A program made the position numbers and the translations under genes. Positions 1-8,939 of a DNA stretch of 64,000 bases are shown one piece after another. The stretch's first letter is position 1. Each line of letters begins with the position of its first letter. The stretch comes from CAYTZH01 sp964442285. GTDB lineage: Bacteria; Myxococcota_A; UBA9160; JAFDET01. The stretch spans positions 84,278-148,277 of the forward strand of contig CAYTZH010000006.1 of the NCBI GenBank assembly GCA_964442285.1, given 5' to 3'. The notes beneath the pieces are model-generated. The model saw nothing but the letters and a program-made list of their open reading frames with translations, was not told the origin of the DNA and searched no databases.

Positions 1-767
1 AGGAGCAGCAGCGCGCCGAGGTTCGCGGCGAGGTGGGGGAGATGGAGGTGGAGGAGCGGGCCCGTGGCGAGTCGCCAGGGGGCCCCGTCGCCGAGGCACC
101 CGGGCAGCACCGCGCCCCGGGCCAGGAGCCCTTCGATCTCGGGCGTCGCTGCGCCGTCCAGGCTCCGGACGTAGGCGACGCCGAGGAGCAGCGCCAGCGA
201 GGCGCTGGCCCACGGGATCCGCCCGCGCTCCAGCAGGCGCTCGCGCCGACGCCAGGCGCCGTCCTCGCCGGTCGACGGGGCGCCCCGACGGAGTGCCGCC
301 TCGATCCGGTCCAGGGCGCCGGTCTCTTCGAAGTCGGCGGCGGCCAGCTGCACCGGCATCCCCGGCGGCGACACCACCGCCAGCCGGCCTCCGCGCCGCC
401 GGAGCATCCGGATGCGGGCGCTGCCGAGCTGGATCCCGCGCGGCGCACGCCGGTTGCGGGGGCCTTCGTAGCCCGTTGGCCCGGCCCGCACCCGGCGCGG
501 ACGACGCGCGCCCCGGGTCCAGGCGAAGTGGCCGAGTGCCCACGCGAGGCCGATCCCCGCCGAGCCCACGAGCAGCGGCGACGCCACGGTCGCCAGACGC
601 GCCGAGAGCTCGGCGTCGGCGGCGACGGTCGCCCGCAGGGCCAACACGGCGAGCCCCGTCGAGACGGGGGCGATCGCCCCGAAGGCGAGCCCGTGGGCGA
701 GGCGGCTCCCGAGCGAGGCCGGGCGCATCTCCAGCTCGACGGTGTGGGGATCCGGCGTCTCCGGCAC
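1..767 (-). CDS. Rhomboid family intramembrane serine protease, N-terminal part (cut by window edge)
   Basis: About 255 residues are visible and the frame runs off the left edge. Two hydrophobic segments lie near the N-terminus, then a basic linker, then a third membrane segment. The last visible part reads PWRLATGPLLHLHLPHLAAN, which matches the rhomboid core (WRL-T---LH----HL--N): the two His and the Asn correspond to the conserved TM2 residues (GlpG H145, H150, N154). The catalytic Ser and His lie outside the window. The gene follows the double dehydrogenase by 9 nt and is probably its operon partner. The start is uncertain: a GTG at 767 gives a natural-looking N-terminus, and an ATG at 728 is the alternative. 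Confidence 0.8.
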   Translation of the reverse strand, partial: MPETPDPHTVELEMRPASLGSRLAHGLAFGAIAPVSTGLAVLALRATVAADAELSARLATVASPLLVGSAGIGLAWALGHFAWTRGARRPRRVRAGPTGYEGPRNRRAPRGIQLGSARIRMLRRRGGRLAVVSPPGMPVQLAAADFEETGALDRIEAALRRGAPSTGEDGAWRRRERLLERGRIPWASASLALLLGVAYVRSLDGAATPEIEGLLARGAVLPGCLGDGAPWRLATGPLLHLHLPHLAANLGALLL

Positions 768-776
768 GCCCGGATG

Positions 777-2591
777 CTAGCGGGACATGCGGCGTCCCAT
801 GCGCCGCTCGAACCAGCCGGGGGCGAGCCGCGAGAGCCAGACCAGCAGGCCCGCCCGCCGCGGGACGAACACGTGGCTGCGACGTCGGACCACGGCGCGG
901 AGCACGGCCTCCGCGACGTCCTCGGGCGCGAGCGGATGCGGCCCGATGCCGGAGCGGGCGCCCGCACCCACGGGCCGGCCGTCGGGCCCCAGGGCGCGGT
1001 CGCCGATGGGGGTGTCGACGAAGAACGGATCGACGAGGAGGACGCCCAGCCCGTCGGCGACGTGCTCGGCGCGGAGCGAGCGGAAGAAGCCGTGGAGGGC
1101 GTGCTTGCTGGCGGCGTAGCCCGAGCGGGTGGCGAGGGGCACCTGGCCCGCGACGCTCCCCATCACCACCACCTGCCCGCGTCGCGCCAGGAGGTCCGGG
1201 AGCGCCGCCTTGGCGACCTGCACCGCACCGAAGAAGTTCACCTCGAGCACCTGGCGCAAGACGCCGACGTCGGTCTCGGCGGCCGCTCCCACGTGGGTGA
1301 TGCCCGCGTTCGCCACCAGCAGGTCCAGCCCGGCCAGGGCGGACCGGGCCGCCTCCACCGCGCGGCGGGTGGCCTCCGGGTCGGTGACGTCGCAGCCGAA
1401 GGCCCAGGCCGCGTGGCCCTCCTCCCGCAGCGCGGCGGCGGCGCGCTCGGCCTCCGCCACCTCCCGATCCAGGAGGGCCACCCGCGCACCGGCGCGGGCG
1501 AAGCGACGCGCCAGGGCGAGACCGATGCCCGAGGCCGCCCCGGTGATCACGGCCGCCCGATCGCGCAGGGGGGCACCGCGCGGATCGGGGAAGCGCACGG
1601 CCCGGTAGCGCTCGAAGCAGGCGTCGCTCGTGAGGCGGGGCGTAAAGCCGAAATCCCGCTTCAGGGCGTCGTTGCAGAGCACGGGCCGGTAGCGCAGGAA
1701 GTCCACCTGCTCCGGGCCCCGGCTCGAGAGTCCCAGCGCCTGCAGCGCGCGCAGGGCCCCGGCCAGCAGCGGCGCCGGCAGGGCCACGTACGGCTTGCCC
1801 AGGCGCCGGGCGATCTCGGGCAGCGCGACCGCGCCGTCGCCGCACAGGTTGTAGACCCCGCTGCGACCGGAGCGCAGGCCGTGCACGATGGCGGCGGCGA
1901 CGTCCTCGTCCCAGACCAGCACGAAGGGGGCGTCGGAGCCGCGCACGCCCACCACCACGGGGCGCTCGAAGAGCGCCGAGATGGGGCTCGCCACCCGCTC
2001 GCCCAGGATGGTTCCCGGGCGCAGCACCAGCTGCGCCAGCTCCGGGTGCTCGACGCGGGCGAGGGCCAGGGCCTCCTCGGCCAGGCGCTTGTGGTCGGCG
2101 TAGGCGAACTCGGGGTTGCCCCGCAGCGGGTCGTCCTCGTGCAGGAGCTGCGGGTTGTCGGCGTGATAGCCGTAGGCGGCGCCGCTGCTCGTGTACACGA
2201 GCCGGCGAACCCCGGCGGCGAGGCAGGCGCCGAGCACGTTCTCGGTGCCCCGCACGTCGATCGCGTACTCCTGTTCCCGCGAGCTCTCGGGGCCGGGCGT
2301 CACGACCGCCGCCAGGTGCACCACGCTGTCCACGCCGTGGGCCTCGAAGCGCTTGCCCAGCTCGGGGTCGCGGATGTCGCCGGTCTCGTAGACGACCCCC
2401 GGAAGGCGCTCCGACGCGGGCGCCTCGCGCAGGTCGAAGGCGATCACCCGCTCCACCGCCTCGGGACCCAGGGCCAGGCGGGCCACCACCTGGTGGCCCA
2501 CGAGACCCGAGGCGCCGGTCACCAGCACCACCCGGGCGGCGGCCTCGTCCACCGCGGGCGCGGCGACCTCGCGCACGGCCGCGTCGCTCAC
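777..2591 (-). CDS. Fusion protein: NAD-dependent epimerase/dehydratase + classical short-chain dehydrogenase
   Basis: One 604-residue frame carries two Rossmann oxidoreductases. The N-terminal half is an extended SDR, with TGASGLVG at residues 25-32 and a YADHK (YxxxK) catalytic pair. After a short linker near residue 320, the C-terminal half is a classical SDR, with TGAASGIG, an NAG motif and YAASK. Both halves keep their cofactor-binding and catalytic residues, so both may be active on successive steps of one pathway. The GTG start overlaps the stop of the upstream ThDP enzyme as GTGA, which indicates translational coupling. The N-terminal half resembles 3-beta-hydroxysteroid dehydrogenase-type epimerases. 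The substrate is unknown. Confidence 0.9.
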   Translation of the reverse strand: MSDAAVREVAAPAVDEAAARVVLVTGASGLVGHQVVARLALGPEAVERVIAFDLREAPASERLPGVVYETGDIRDPELGKRFEAHGVDSVVHLAAVVTPGPESSREQEYAIDVRGTENVLGACLAAGVRRLVYTSSGAAYGYHADNPQLLHEDDPLRGNPEFAYADHKRLAEEALALARVEHPELAQLVLRPGTILGERVASPISALFERPVVVGVRGSDAPFVLVWDEDVAAAIVHGLRSGRSGVYNLCGDGAVALPEIARRLGKPYVALPAPLLAGALRALQALGLSSRGPEQVDFLRYRPVLCNDALKRDFGFTPRLTSDACFERYRAVRFPDPRGAPLRDRAAVITGAASGIGLALARRFARAGARVALLDREVAEAERAAAALREEGHAAWAFGCDVTDPEATRRAVEAARSALAGLDLLVANAGITHVGAAAETDVGVLRQVLEVNFFGAVQVAKAALPDLLARRGQVVVMGSVAGQVPLATRSGYAASKHALHGFFRSLRAEHVADGLGVLLVDPFFVDTPIGDRALGPDGRPVGAGARSGIGPHPLAPEDVAEAVLRAVVRRRSHVFVPRRAGLLVWLSRLAPGWFERRMGRRMSR

Positions 2592-4339
2592 GGCTCGGGC
2601 TCCAGGTGCATGGCCTTGAACACGTCCAGGCCGGGCGACCAGAGGTGGTCCACCGGATCCACGTCCACGTGCAGCACGGCGGGCTTGCCGCTGGCGACGG
2701 CCCGCTCGAGCGCGCCCGGCAGGTCGACGGCGCGGGACACGCGCTCGCCGTGGGCCCCCATGCTGCGGGCCAGGGCGTCCCAGGCGATCTCGCCGAGATC
2801 GGTGTTCAGGTTGGTGCCCTCGGGCAGCACCCGCTCGCGGGTCATCTTCTCGGCGTCGATGGTCATGCTCTGGCTGAACTTCACCATCCCCCACTGGCGA
2901 TCCGCCAGCACCAGGAAGACCACGCGCAGGTCGTTGCGCACCGCCGTCTCGATCTCCTGGGGGTGCATGCCGAGGGCGCCGTCGCCCAGGATGCAGTACA
3001 CGGCGCGGTCCGGGTGGGCGACCTTGGCGCCCAGGGCCTGGCCCGGACCGGCGCCGAGCATCCCGAACTTGAAGGTGGAGAGGACGCCGCCGGCCACCCG
3101 GTTCTCGTGCAGCAGGTTGCTCCACACGGCGGTGTTGCCGCCGTCGATCACCAGGATGGCGTCGTCGTCGAAGAACTCGCGGCAGGCCACGGGCACGTGG
3201 GCGGGGTGCATGGGCGCGCGCTCCGGATCCGTCGCCAGGGAGCGCAGGAAGGCCTGCACGCCGCGCTTCTGGTCGTCCCAGGCCTCGAGCCGGGCGCGCC
3301 GCTCCGGCAGACGCGCCGAGAGGTCGTGCCCCCGGAGCGCGGCGAGCAGCGCGTCGGCGAAGCGGCCCACGTCGGCCAGGACCGCCAGCGACACCGGCTT
3401 GTTCATCCCGAGGATCTCCGGGTCGCAGTCCACCTGGATGACGGCCTGGTCCTCGGGTCGACCCCAATAGCGCGGCTTGCCCCACCAGTCGGTCTCGCCG
3501 AAGCGGGTGCCCAGGGCGAGCACCACGTCGGCGCCGCTGCGGATCTCGTCGATGAGCGGCGGCAGCAGCGGAATCGTGTGGGGCAGCCGGCCGTCGAGGG
3601 CGGGGCGGCCGCCCCAGCTCGCCGTCACCGGCGCGGCCAGCGCCTCGGCCAGGGCCGTGACGGCGGGGCCCGCGCCGCCGTGGACGACGCCGCTGCCCAC
3701 GTGCAGGAGCGGTCGCTCCGCCCCGGCCAGCCGCTCGGCGGCCCGACGGACGGCGTCGGGCGCGGGCTCCAGGGGCGTCGTCAGCCGGTAGCTCTCGGGC
3801 GCACGCACCGGGGGCGGATCCTCGAAGGGCCCGTTCAGGAGGTCTTCGGGAAGGGCCACGAACACCACGCCGGGCCGGCCCTGCCAGGCGACGCGGAAGG
3901 CGCGGTGCAGCACCTCGGGGATGCGCTCGGCGCTGCGCGCGGCGCCCGCCCACTTGCTCATGGGCTTGGCCACGGCGACCTGGTCGAAGTACTGGTAGGT
4001 GCCGCCGCGGTCCGGTCCCACGATCGGCGAGCGACGCCAGCTGGTCAGCACCAGCACCCGGTTGCCCTCGCCGTTCTCCACGGCCACGCCGGGCAGGACG
4101 TTCGCCGCTCCGGGCCCGTTGCTGGCGATGCACACGCCGAGCTTCCCGGTCGCGCGCGCGTAGGCCCCCGCCATGTGGGCGGCGCTGCTCTCGTGCCGGG
4201 GGGAGACGAGGCGGATCCCATGGCGCGGCAACGCCAGGTTCAGCTCCACGTAGGAGCCGTCCACGATGCCGAAGACCGTGTCGACGCCTTCGGCGGCCAG
4301 CATGCGCGCGACGAAATCGCCGCCCGTGGTGGAGGCCAT
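2588..4339 (-). CDS. Thiamine diphosphate-dependent enzyme (acetolactate synthase / 2-hydroxyacyl lyase family)
   Basis: The 583-residue protein has the three domains of ThDP decarboxylase/carboligase enzymes: the N-terminal Pyr domain with the catalytic Glu in RHESSAAHMA, a central DHS-like domain, and a C-terminal PP domain with the GDGALG motif. The second metal-binding element, normally NN about 26 residues after GDG, reads ADRQWG here, so the usual Asn ligand is Asp. The length fits acetolactate synthase large subunits, but no small regulatory subunit is nearby and the neighbours are dehydrogenases. A catabolic lyase or carboligase role is therefore as likely as branched-chain amino acid synthesis. 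The ATG is preceded by AAGGAGA at good spacing. Confidence 0.85.
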   Translation of the reverse strand: MASTTGGDFVARMLAAEGVDTVFGIVDGSYVELNLALPRHGIRLVSPRHESSAAHMAGAYARATGKLGVCIASNGPGAANVLPGVAVENGEGNRVLVLTSWRRSPIVGPDRGGTYQYFDQVAVAKPMSKWAGAARSAERIPEVLHRAFRVAWQGRPGVVFVALPEDLLNGPFEDPPPVRAPESYRLTTPLEPAPDAVRRAAERLAGAERPLLHVGSGVVHGGAGPAVTALAEALAAPVTASWGGRPALDGRLPHTIPLLPPLIDEIRSGADVVLALGTRFGETDWWGKPRYWGRPEDQAVIQVDCDPEILGMNKPVSLAVLADVGRFADALLAALRGHDLSARLPERRARLEAWDDQKRGVQAFLRSLATDPERAPMHPAHVPVACREFFDDDAILVIDGGNTAVWSNLLHENRVAGGVLSTFKFGMLGAGPGQALGAKVAHPDRAVYCILGDGALGMHPQEIETAVRNDLRVVFLVLADRQWGMVKFSQSMTIDAEKMTRERVLPEGTNLNTDLGEIAWDALARSMGAHGERVSRAVDLPGALERAVASGKPAVLHVDVDPVDHLWSPGLDVFKAMHLEPEP

Positions 4340-4594
4340 CGCTTCTCCTTCGCGCCCCAGTCTCCTGGGGCTGCCTGTCCCCGGGCAGTTGCAACTTCCA
4401 TGCGCGTCACCCGCCCCGTCTGAGACGTTCTGGCGCCCGCATGGGTGTCAATCGGCCACATCCCGGACGCGACTGGGGCGGTCCGTCCCACGAGGGGGGG
4501 CTCGGGAGGGGTCGGGCGGCCTCCCGGCGGCCGCTTGAGCCCCGCTCGCGGAAAGCCGCGTCAAGCCCTCGCCGCGCACGGACGATTCCGGGTC

Positions 4595-5263
4595 GTGCGG
4601 AAGCGAGCGCAGCGCGTGATCTGGGCCCTGGTGGCTCTCGCCTCCCTGGCGACCCTCGCGGCGCTGGCGGGCCCCTTCCACGTCGCGTGGCGCTGCGTGG
4701 CGCGCCACGCCAGCGGCGAGCGCGTCGAGGCCACCCTGGTCGGCAAGGAGGAGGCGATCGGTCTCGCGCTGCAGATCGCGTCGGGCAGCCGGGCCGGGGA
4801 GTCGTGCACGGTGCGGGTCCCGGTCGCCGAGTTCGAGGCCGCTGCGTTGGGAGACCGCTTTGCCGTGGTCCTGCCTGCCCACGCGCCCGAGTGCCTCCTC
4901 GAAGCCGACCTGGAGGCGGCCGAGGGGATGCTGCAGGCACTGGCCGCCGCCACCGCGGCCCTGCTCCTCGTCTACGTGCTGGCGGGGATCTCCATCTCCC
5001 GCGCCTTCGCGCAAGCCCCCGAGCTGACCACGCGGCTCGACGTCGACCCTGAGGGCGTGCGCTGCCCGCGCTGCGGGAAGCCCATGGGCGAGGGCTACCT
5101 GCCCCTGCTGTCCGGGCTGCACTGGCGGGGTCCCGGCCAGCCGGTGGGCATGCCGCATGCCATCGGCGGGCTGCCGGGGACCTTCGGCTGGCGCCGGCGA
5201 CCCCGGGTGCACGCCTTCCGCTGCGAGCCGTGCGAGGTGGTGACCTTCCGCTACGGCCGCTAG
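4595..5263 (+). CDS. Two-TM membrane protein with C-terminal zinc ribbon (DUF6487-like)
   Basis: With the GTG start at 4595 the product has 222 residues. It has a basic N-terminus and a first membrane helix, an extracytoplasmic domain of about 90 residues, a second membrane helix, and a C-terminal module with a CPRC pair and a CEPC pair that should bind zinc. The CPRCGKPMGEGYL start and the spacing of the second pair resemble the DUF6487 zinc-ribbon family; this is a judgement by eye. The open frame extends upstream to 4445, but that part is low-complexity and lacks a start with support. The gene is divergent from the ThDP operon across about 255 bp. Function unknown. Confidence 0.65.
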   Translation: MRKRAQRVIWALVALASLATLAALAGPFHVAWRCVARHASGERVEATLVGKEEAIGLALQIASGSRAGESCTVRVPVAEFEAAALGDRFAVVLPAHAPECLLEADLEAAEGMLQALAAATAALLLVYVLAGISISRAFAQAPELTTRLDVDPEGVRCPRCGKPMGEGYLPLLSGLHWRGPGQPVGMPHAIGGLPGTFGWRRRPRVHAFRCEPCEVVTFRYGR

Positions 5264-5437
5264 CCCCGCTGCGGCGCCGAGGTGCGGCGCTCAGCGGTCC
5301 ACGACCAGCAACCAGGGCCTCCGCCCCCGCCGCGTCGTAGCGGTCGTCGGAGGATCCGCCGTCCGCCGTGGAGGGTCTCGGCGGCCACGCGCCTTGGGGC
5401 TCGCGGCCGCGTGCGGAGGCGTCGCGTAGCTCCGACC

Positions 5438-5752
5438 TCAGGTGCCGAAGCGACCCAGGGTTGCGGCAGCCGCCGCGACGCGATCCTCTCCCGCGGGCTC
5501 GAAGCGCCGCAGCTCGAGCTGGCCGGTGATCGTCCGACAGACGCCGTCCGCGTCGGCGACGCCGCGGGCCTCGAGCTCGGCCGGGAGCACGCGCTCGAGC
5601 ACGACGTTCATCTGCTCCGCCGAGACGGTCGAGGCGTCCAGGCCGGCCTCCTTGAGGGCGAGGCGCAGCGTGCCCCGCGCCTCCAGACGGTCGAGACTCG
5701 TGGCCGTCTCCAGCGCCTGGCTCGCAACCTCGAAGACCTCGCCGCCGGCCAT
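5438..5752 (-). CDS. Small conserved-looking cytosolic protein, function unknown
   Basis: The 104-residue acidic protein has no membrane segment and looks largely helical, with well-mixed composition and no low-complexity stretch. I do not recognise the family. Its ATG overlaps the stop of the upstream membrane-protein gene as TGATG, so the two are almost certainly translated together. The 174 bp after its stop, up to the convergent zinc-ribbon gene, hold nothing I can identify. Confidence 0.6.
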   Translation of the reverse strand: MAGGEVFEVASQALETATSLDRLEARGTLRLALKEAGLDASTVSAEQMNVVLERVLPAELEARGVADADGVCRTITGQLELRRFEPAGEDRVAAAAATLGRFGT

Positions 5753-6483
5753 CAGGCAGCTCCGTAGGCGGCAAGGAGACGCCGCTTGAGCGCTCGGGGC
5801 GGGAAGAAGGCGAGCCAGTCCAGGGCGGCGACCACCAGGCCGATGAGCGAGATCGTGGCCCGCCAGCCCTGGGGAGGCGCAGCGGCCATTGCGATCCCGA
5901 AGCATGCGGGGATCGTGATCAACAGGGACGCCAGGGCAGCGGCGCCGCCCCAGAAGAACGCCCGGTTCAGGACGACGGGGTCGGCCAGCCCGAGGCGGGC
6001 CCGCCTGTGCAGAGTGGCGGCGAGCATCCAGCACTCCGTGGCGGTCCAGAGGCGGACGGCCGAGAAGCACAGCAGGGCGCCCCCGAAGAAGCGCAGCAGC
6101 TGCCGCTCTTGCGCTCCGACCGTCGGGACCGCCAGAACCATCGGAAGCCCGATCAGGACGACCACCAGGCCGAGGGCCCAGCGGCGACCGGGGCGGAAGA
6201 TCCGCCAGTTTCCCACCGCGCTGCTCGCTGCTCCGGCCCAGGACGCCAGGAATCCCAGGAGGCCGATCCCGCGGGTGGCCAGGGCGTCCGGGCCACGGGC
6301 CTCGAGGAAGATCTGGTGGACGAAGAAGAACGAGCTCGCGAGGAGCCCGGTGAAGAGAAAGGAGAGCCCGACCACCAGCTCCGGCAGCTCACGGGTGCGG
6401 GCGGCGAGCAGCAGCAGGCGCGTTCCGACCGCCGCACTCGCCAGCGCAAGGGCAATGAAGCTGAGCAGGCGGAGCAGTTCCAT
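5752..6483 (-). CDS. Uncharacterised integral membrane protein, about seven TM helices
   Basis: The 243-residue product is hydrophobic along its whole length, with about seven predicted helices separated by short Arg-rich loops and no large soluble domain. It starts METLL-like (MELLRLLSF) directly in the first helix. A GGGAG sequence lies about 10 nt before the ATG. It is the first gene of a two-gene unit with the 104-residue protein. No catalytic or transport motif is visible, so only the topology can be stated. It is divergent from the acyl-CoA dehydrogenase gene. Confidence 0.65.
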   Translation of the reverse strand: MELLRLLSFIALALASAAVGTRLLLLAARTRELPELVVGLSFLFTGLLASSFFFVHQIFLEARGPDALATRGIGLLGFLASWAGAASSAVGNWRIFRPGRRWALGLVVVLIGLPMVLAVPTVGAQERQLLRFFGGALLCFSAVRLWTATECWMLAATLHRRARLGLADPVVLNRAFFWGGAAALASLLITIPACFGIAMAAAPPQGWRATISLIGLVVAALDWLAFFPPRALKRRLLAAYGAA

Positions 6484-6651
6484 CTCGTGCGCGCTCCCGT
6501 GTCCGAACACCGGACTCGCGGTGCTTCGTCCGCCCGCTCCCCTGGCTTGAGCCCCCTTGTGCCCCGGGACCCGGCAGTCTTCCCGTCCCCACGAGCCCGC
6601 GCGGCCCGCCTCGGGTACCGTGCCCCCACGGAGCGCACAGGAGAGGAAGTC

Positions 6652-7977
6652 ATGCCGGGTCTCGAGACCACCGACGCGATGTTCGACCTGCGGATGTCCG
6701 AGGGCGCCAAGCCGCTCTACGAGAAGGTGAAGGCCTTCATCCGGGACGAGGTCGATCCGATCACCCTCGAGTTCTTCCAGCTCGGCGAGGGGCGGGCCGA
6801 CCGCTGGTCGTGGGCACCGGGCCAGCTCGAGCTGCTCGACTCGGTGAAGGCGAAGGCCAAGGCCAGCGGGCTCTGGAACTTCTTCCTGCCCGACGCCGGC
6901 TCCGGCGAGGGCCTCTCGAACCTGGACTACGCCTACATCGCCGCCGAGCTCGGAAAGAACCCGATCGCGAGCGAGTGCCTGAACTGCTCGGCGCCCGACA
7001 CGGGCAACATGGAGGTGCTCGAGCGCGTGGGCACCCCCGAGCAGAAGAAGCAGTGGCTCGAGCCGCTGCTCGAGGGCCGGATCCGCTCCGCCTACGCGAT
7101 GACCGAGCCCGACCTCGCCTCTTCCGACGCCAAGAACATCGCCTGCCGCGCCGAGCTCCAGGGTGACGAGTGGGTGATCAACGGCGAGAAGTACTACATC
7201 TCCGGCGCCGGCGACCCGCGCTGCAAGATCATGATCGTGATGGTGCAGACCGATCCCGACGGCCCCCCCCACCTGCGCCAGTCCCAGATCCTGGTGCCCA
7301 CCGACACGCCCGGCTTCGAAATCCTGGGCCCGATGCACGTCTTCGGGAAGGACGACGCGCCCCACGGCCACATGCACCTCCGCTTCAGCGACTGCCGGGT
7401 GCCGAAGGAGAACATCCTGCTCGGCGAGGGCCGCGGCTTCGAGATTTCCCAGGTGCGCCTGGGTCCCGGCCGCATCCATCACTGCATGCGCTCGATCGGC
7501 GCCGCCGAGCGCGCCATCGAGATGATGGCCAAGCGCGGGCTGGGCCGGCAGGCTTTCGGCAAGCCCATCGCCCAGCTCGGCAAGAACGTCGAGGTGCTGG
7601 CGCGGGCGCGGGTCGAGATCGAGGCCATGCGCATGATGGTGCTGAAGGCCGCCAAGGCCATGGACGAGCTCGGCAACGCCCAGGCGCGGGTCTGGGTCAG
7701 CGCGATCAAGGCGATGGTGCCCGAGCGGGTGTGCCAGATCATCGACGACGCCATCCAGATCCACGGCGCCACGGGCGTCTCGCAGTGGACGCCCCTGGCG
7801 GACCTGTACACGAGCCAGCGCACCCTGCGCCTGGCCGACGGACCCGACGAGGTGCACTGGTTCGTGGTCGGTCGCGCCGAGCTCCAGCGCTGGGCCGAGG
7901 ACGATCCGCGGGCCTACGATCCGAAGGCCAGCTACCTGGCGCGGCCGAAGATGGACAAGGCTTTCAGCGGGCCCTGA
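6652..7977 (+). CDS. Acyl-CoA dehydrogenase (ACAD10/11-like)
   Basis: The 441-residue flavoprotein should carry out the first, FAD-dependent oxidation of an acyl-CoA thioester. It shows the acyl-CoA dehydrogenase order: N-terminal helical domain, middle beta domain with YAMTEPDLASSDA, and a C-terminal helical domain with RQAFGKPI and the late segment IHGATGVSQWTPLAD...RLADGPDEVH. APDTGNMEVL near residue 120 and the ADGPDEVH ending are typical of the ACAD10/ACAD11 and long-chain branch rather than short-chain enzymes. The ATG follows a purine-rich GGAGAGGAAG ribosome site. The gene stands alone, so the substrate cannot be deduced. Confidence 0.93.
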   Translation: MPGLETTDAMFDLRMSEGAKPLYEKVKAFIRDEVDPITLEFFQLGEGRADRWSWAPGQLELLDSVKAKAKASGLWNFFLPDAGSGEGLSNLDYAYIAAELGKNPIASECLNCSAPDTGNMEVLERVGTPEQKKQWLEPLLEGRIRSAYAMTEPDLASSDAKNIACRAELQGDEWVINGEKYYISGAGDPRCKIMIVMVQTDPDGPPHLRQSQILVPTDTPGFEILGPMHVFGKDDAPHGHMHLRFSDCRVPKENILLGEGRGFEISQVRLGPGRIHHCMRSIGAAERAIEMMAKRGLGRQAFGKPIAQLGKNVEVLARARVEIEAMRMMVLKAAKAMDELGNAQARVWVSAIKAMVPERVCQIIDDAIQIHGATGVSQWTPLADLYTSQRTLRLADGPDEVHWFVVGRAELQRWAEDDPRAYDPKASYLARPKMDKAFSGP

Positions 7978-8004
7978 TCCGGGCCACGGCATCGGGGCTC
8001 GATC

Positions 8005-8405
8005 GTGACCGACATCCTGCTCGCCTGGGCCGGTCTCCTGCTCGTGACCGTGTCCATCGCCTTCTGGGTCCGCGCGATCCGGCAGGTGGCCATCCCCGAG
8101 GATCGCTCGCGCTATATCGCGAGCTGGATCGCGCCCTCGCGCTCGGGGTGCTGGCGGTTCGCGGGGAGCCGGGCTGGGTCGGCGGCGCCGCGGCGGGGAT
8201 CGCGATTCTCGCGTCCTCGCTGCTGCTGGTGATCTGGACCATCAGCCGCCAGAGGCTCGGCGCCGAGGCCATTCGCGTGGGCGACGCCATCCCCCCACTT
8301 CACGGCCATCGACGAGCACGGCGAGGTCTTCGACTCGAGGCGCCTGGCCGGAGCTCGACGCGCGCGGGGTGCAGATCGTGACGATCAGCACCGACACGCC
8401 GCAGC
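8005..8405 (+). pseudogene. Decayed membrane-anchored redoxin (AhpC/TSA-like) gene
   Basis: A GTG-started frame gives a membrane helix (MTDILLAWAGLLLVTVSIAF) and runs to about 8130. The protein then continues in a second frame with a further membrane helix and RVGDAIP. At the C-run near 8290 it moves to a third frame, where DEHGEVFDSRRLAG and, after a missing stretch, ELDARGVQIVTISTDTP are readable. These pieces are in the order of a thiol-disulfide redoxin (GD-IP-F-A-DE-G, then -GV-IV-IS-DTP), but the CxxC region is gone. At least two frameshifts and a deletion make this a dead gene rather than a single sequencing error. Confidence 0.7.
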
Positions 8406-8498
8406 GGCCCTGCGGCAGCACCTCGACGACGGAGCCCGCCCGGCGACCCCGTGACGCGCTGCAGCGTCGCGGCGCCATGCGCATCCTGGACGGCGCGC

Positions 8499-8891
8499 CT
8501 ACGGGCTGCTCAGGATCCCCTGCAGCAGCTTCACGTCCGCCGCGCTCTGGACCGGCTTGCCCTCGACCATCCGCTTGGCCCCGTCGCTGCTGAATCCCTG
8601 GGTCTGGAGCTTGTAGACCAGCGCGTTGCGCTGGGTGCTCCAGCCCAGGCTCTTGCTCGAGACGACGCCGCCGATCGTCCCAGCCTGGTTGCCGCTCGAC
8701 CGCGAGAAGGTCGATCGCTTCGCCGCGGCCTTCTTGTCCTGGATCTTCACCTTGCTCGCCCGCTTGTTGCCCAGGGGCGGCCCGGTCTCGGGGTACGGCA
8801 CGGGGATGGAGGGCGCCGGCGGGGCGGGCGACTTGCAGACGTCCGGGAAGACGAAGCACATGCCGCTGCCCTGGGTGCTCGCAGGAAACAT
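8499..8891 (-). CDS. DUF4150 / PAAR-like protein (type VI secretion-associated)
   Basis: The 130-residue protein begins MFPASTQGSGMCFVFPDVCK, followed by PAPPAPSIPVPYPETG, KVKIQDKKAA and STFSRSSGNQAGTIGGVVSS, which is the layout of DUF4150. Members are PAAR-like and often sit at the tip of type VI or related contractile injection systems, or at the N-terminus of their toxins. This one ends after about 45 further residues with no recognisable toxin domain. No injection-system core gene is in the window. A strong GGAGGAGG ribosome site lies just before the ATG. It is divergent from the Rieske gene across 48 bp. Confidence 0.8.
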   Translation of the reverse strand: MFPASTQGSGMCFVFPDVCKSPAPPAPSIPVPYPETGPPLGNKRASKVKIQDKKAAAKRSTFSRSSGNQAGTIGGVVSSKSLGWSTQRNALVYKLQTQGFSSDGAKRMVEGKPVQSAADVKLLQGILSSP

Positions 8892-8939
8892 GACAACCTC
8901 CTCCCCTGCTATGTTACTGCGGAACCGCTGGAGGTGGGC

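Noticed and set aside
33..3470. Plus-strand open frame of 1145 codons
   Set aside because: It is antisense to the rhomboid, fusion and ThDP genes, with Arg/Gly/His-rich composition and no known motif; it stays open because of the high GC.
4445..4594. Upstream extension of the zinc-ribbon membrane protein
   Set aside because: The extra 50 residues are Gly/Arg/Pro-rich and the GTG has no ribosome site; the inner GTG at 4595 directly precedes the membrane helix.
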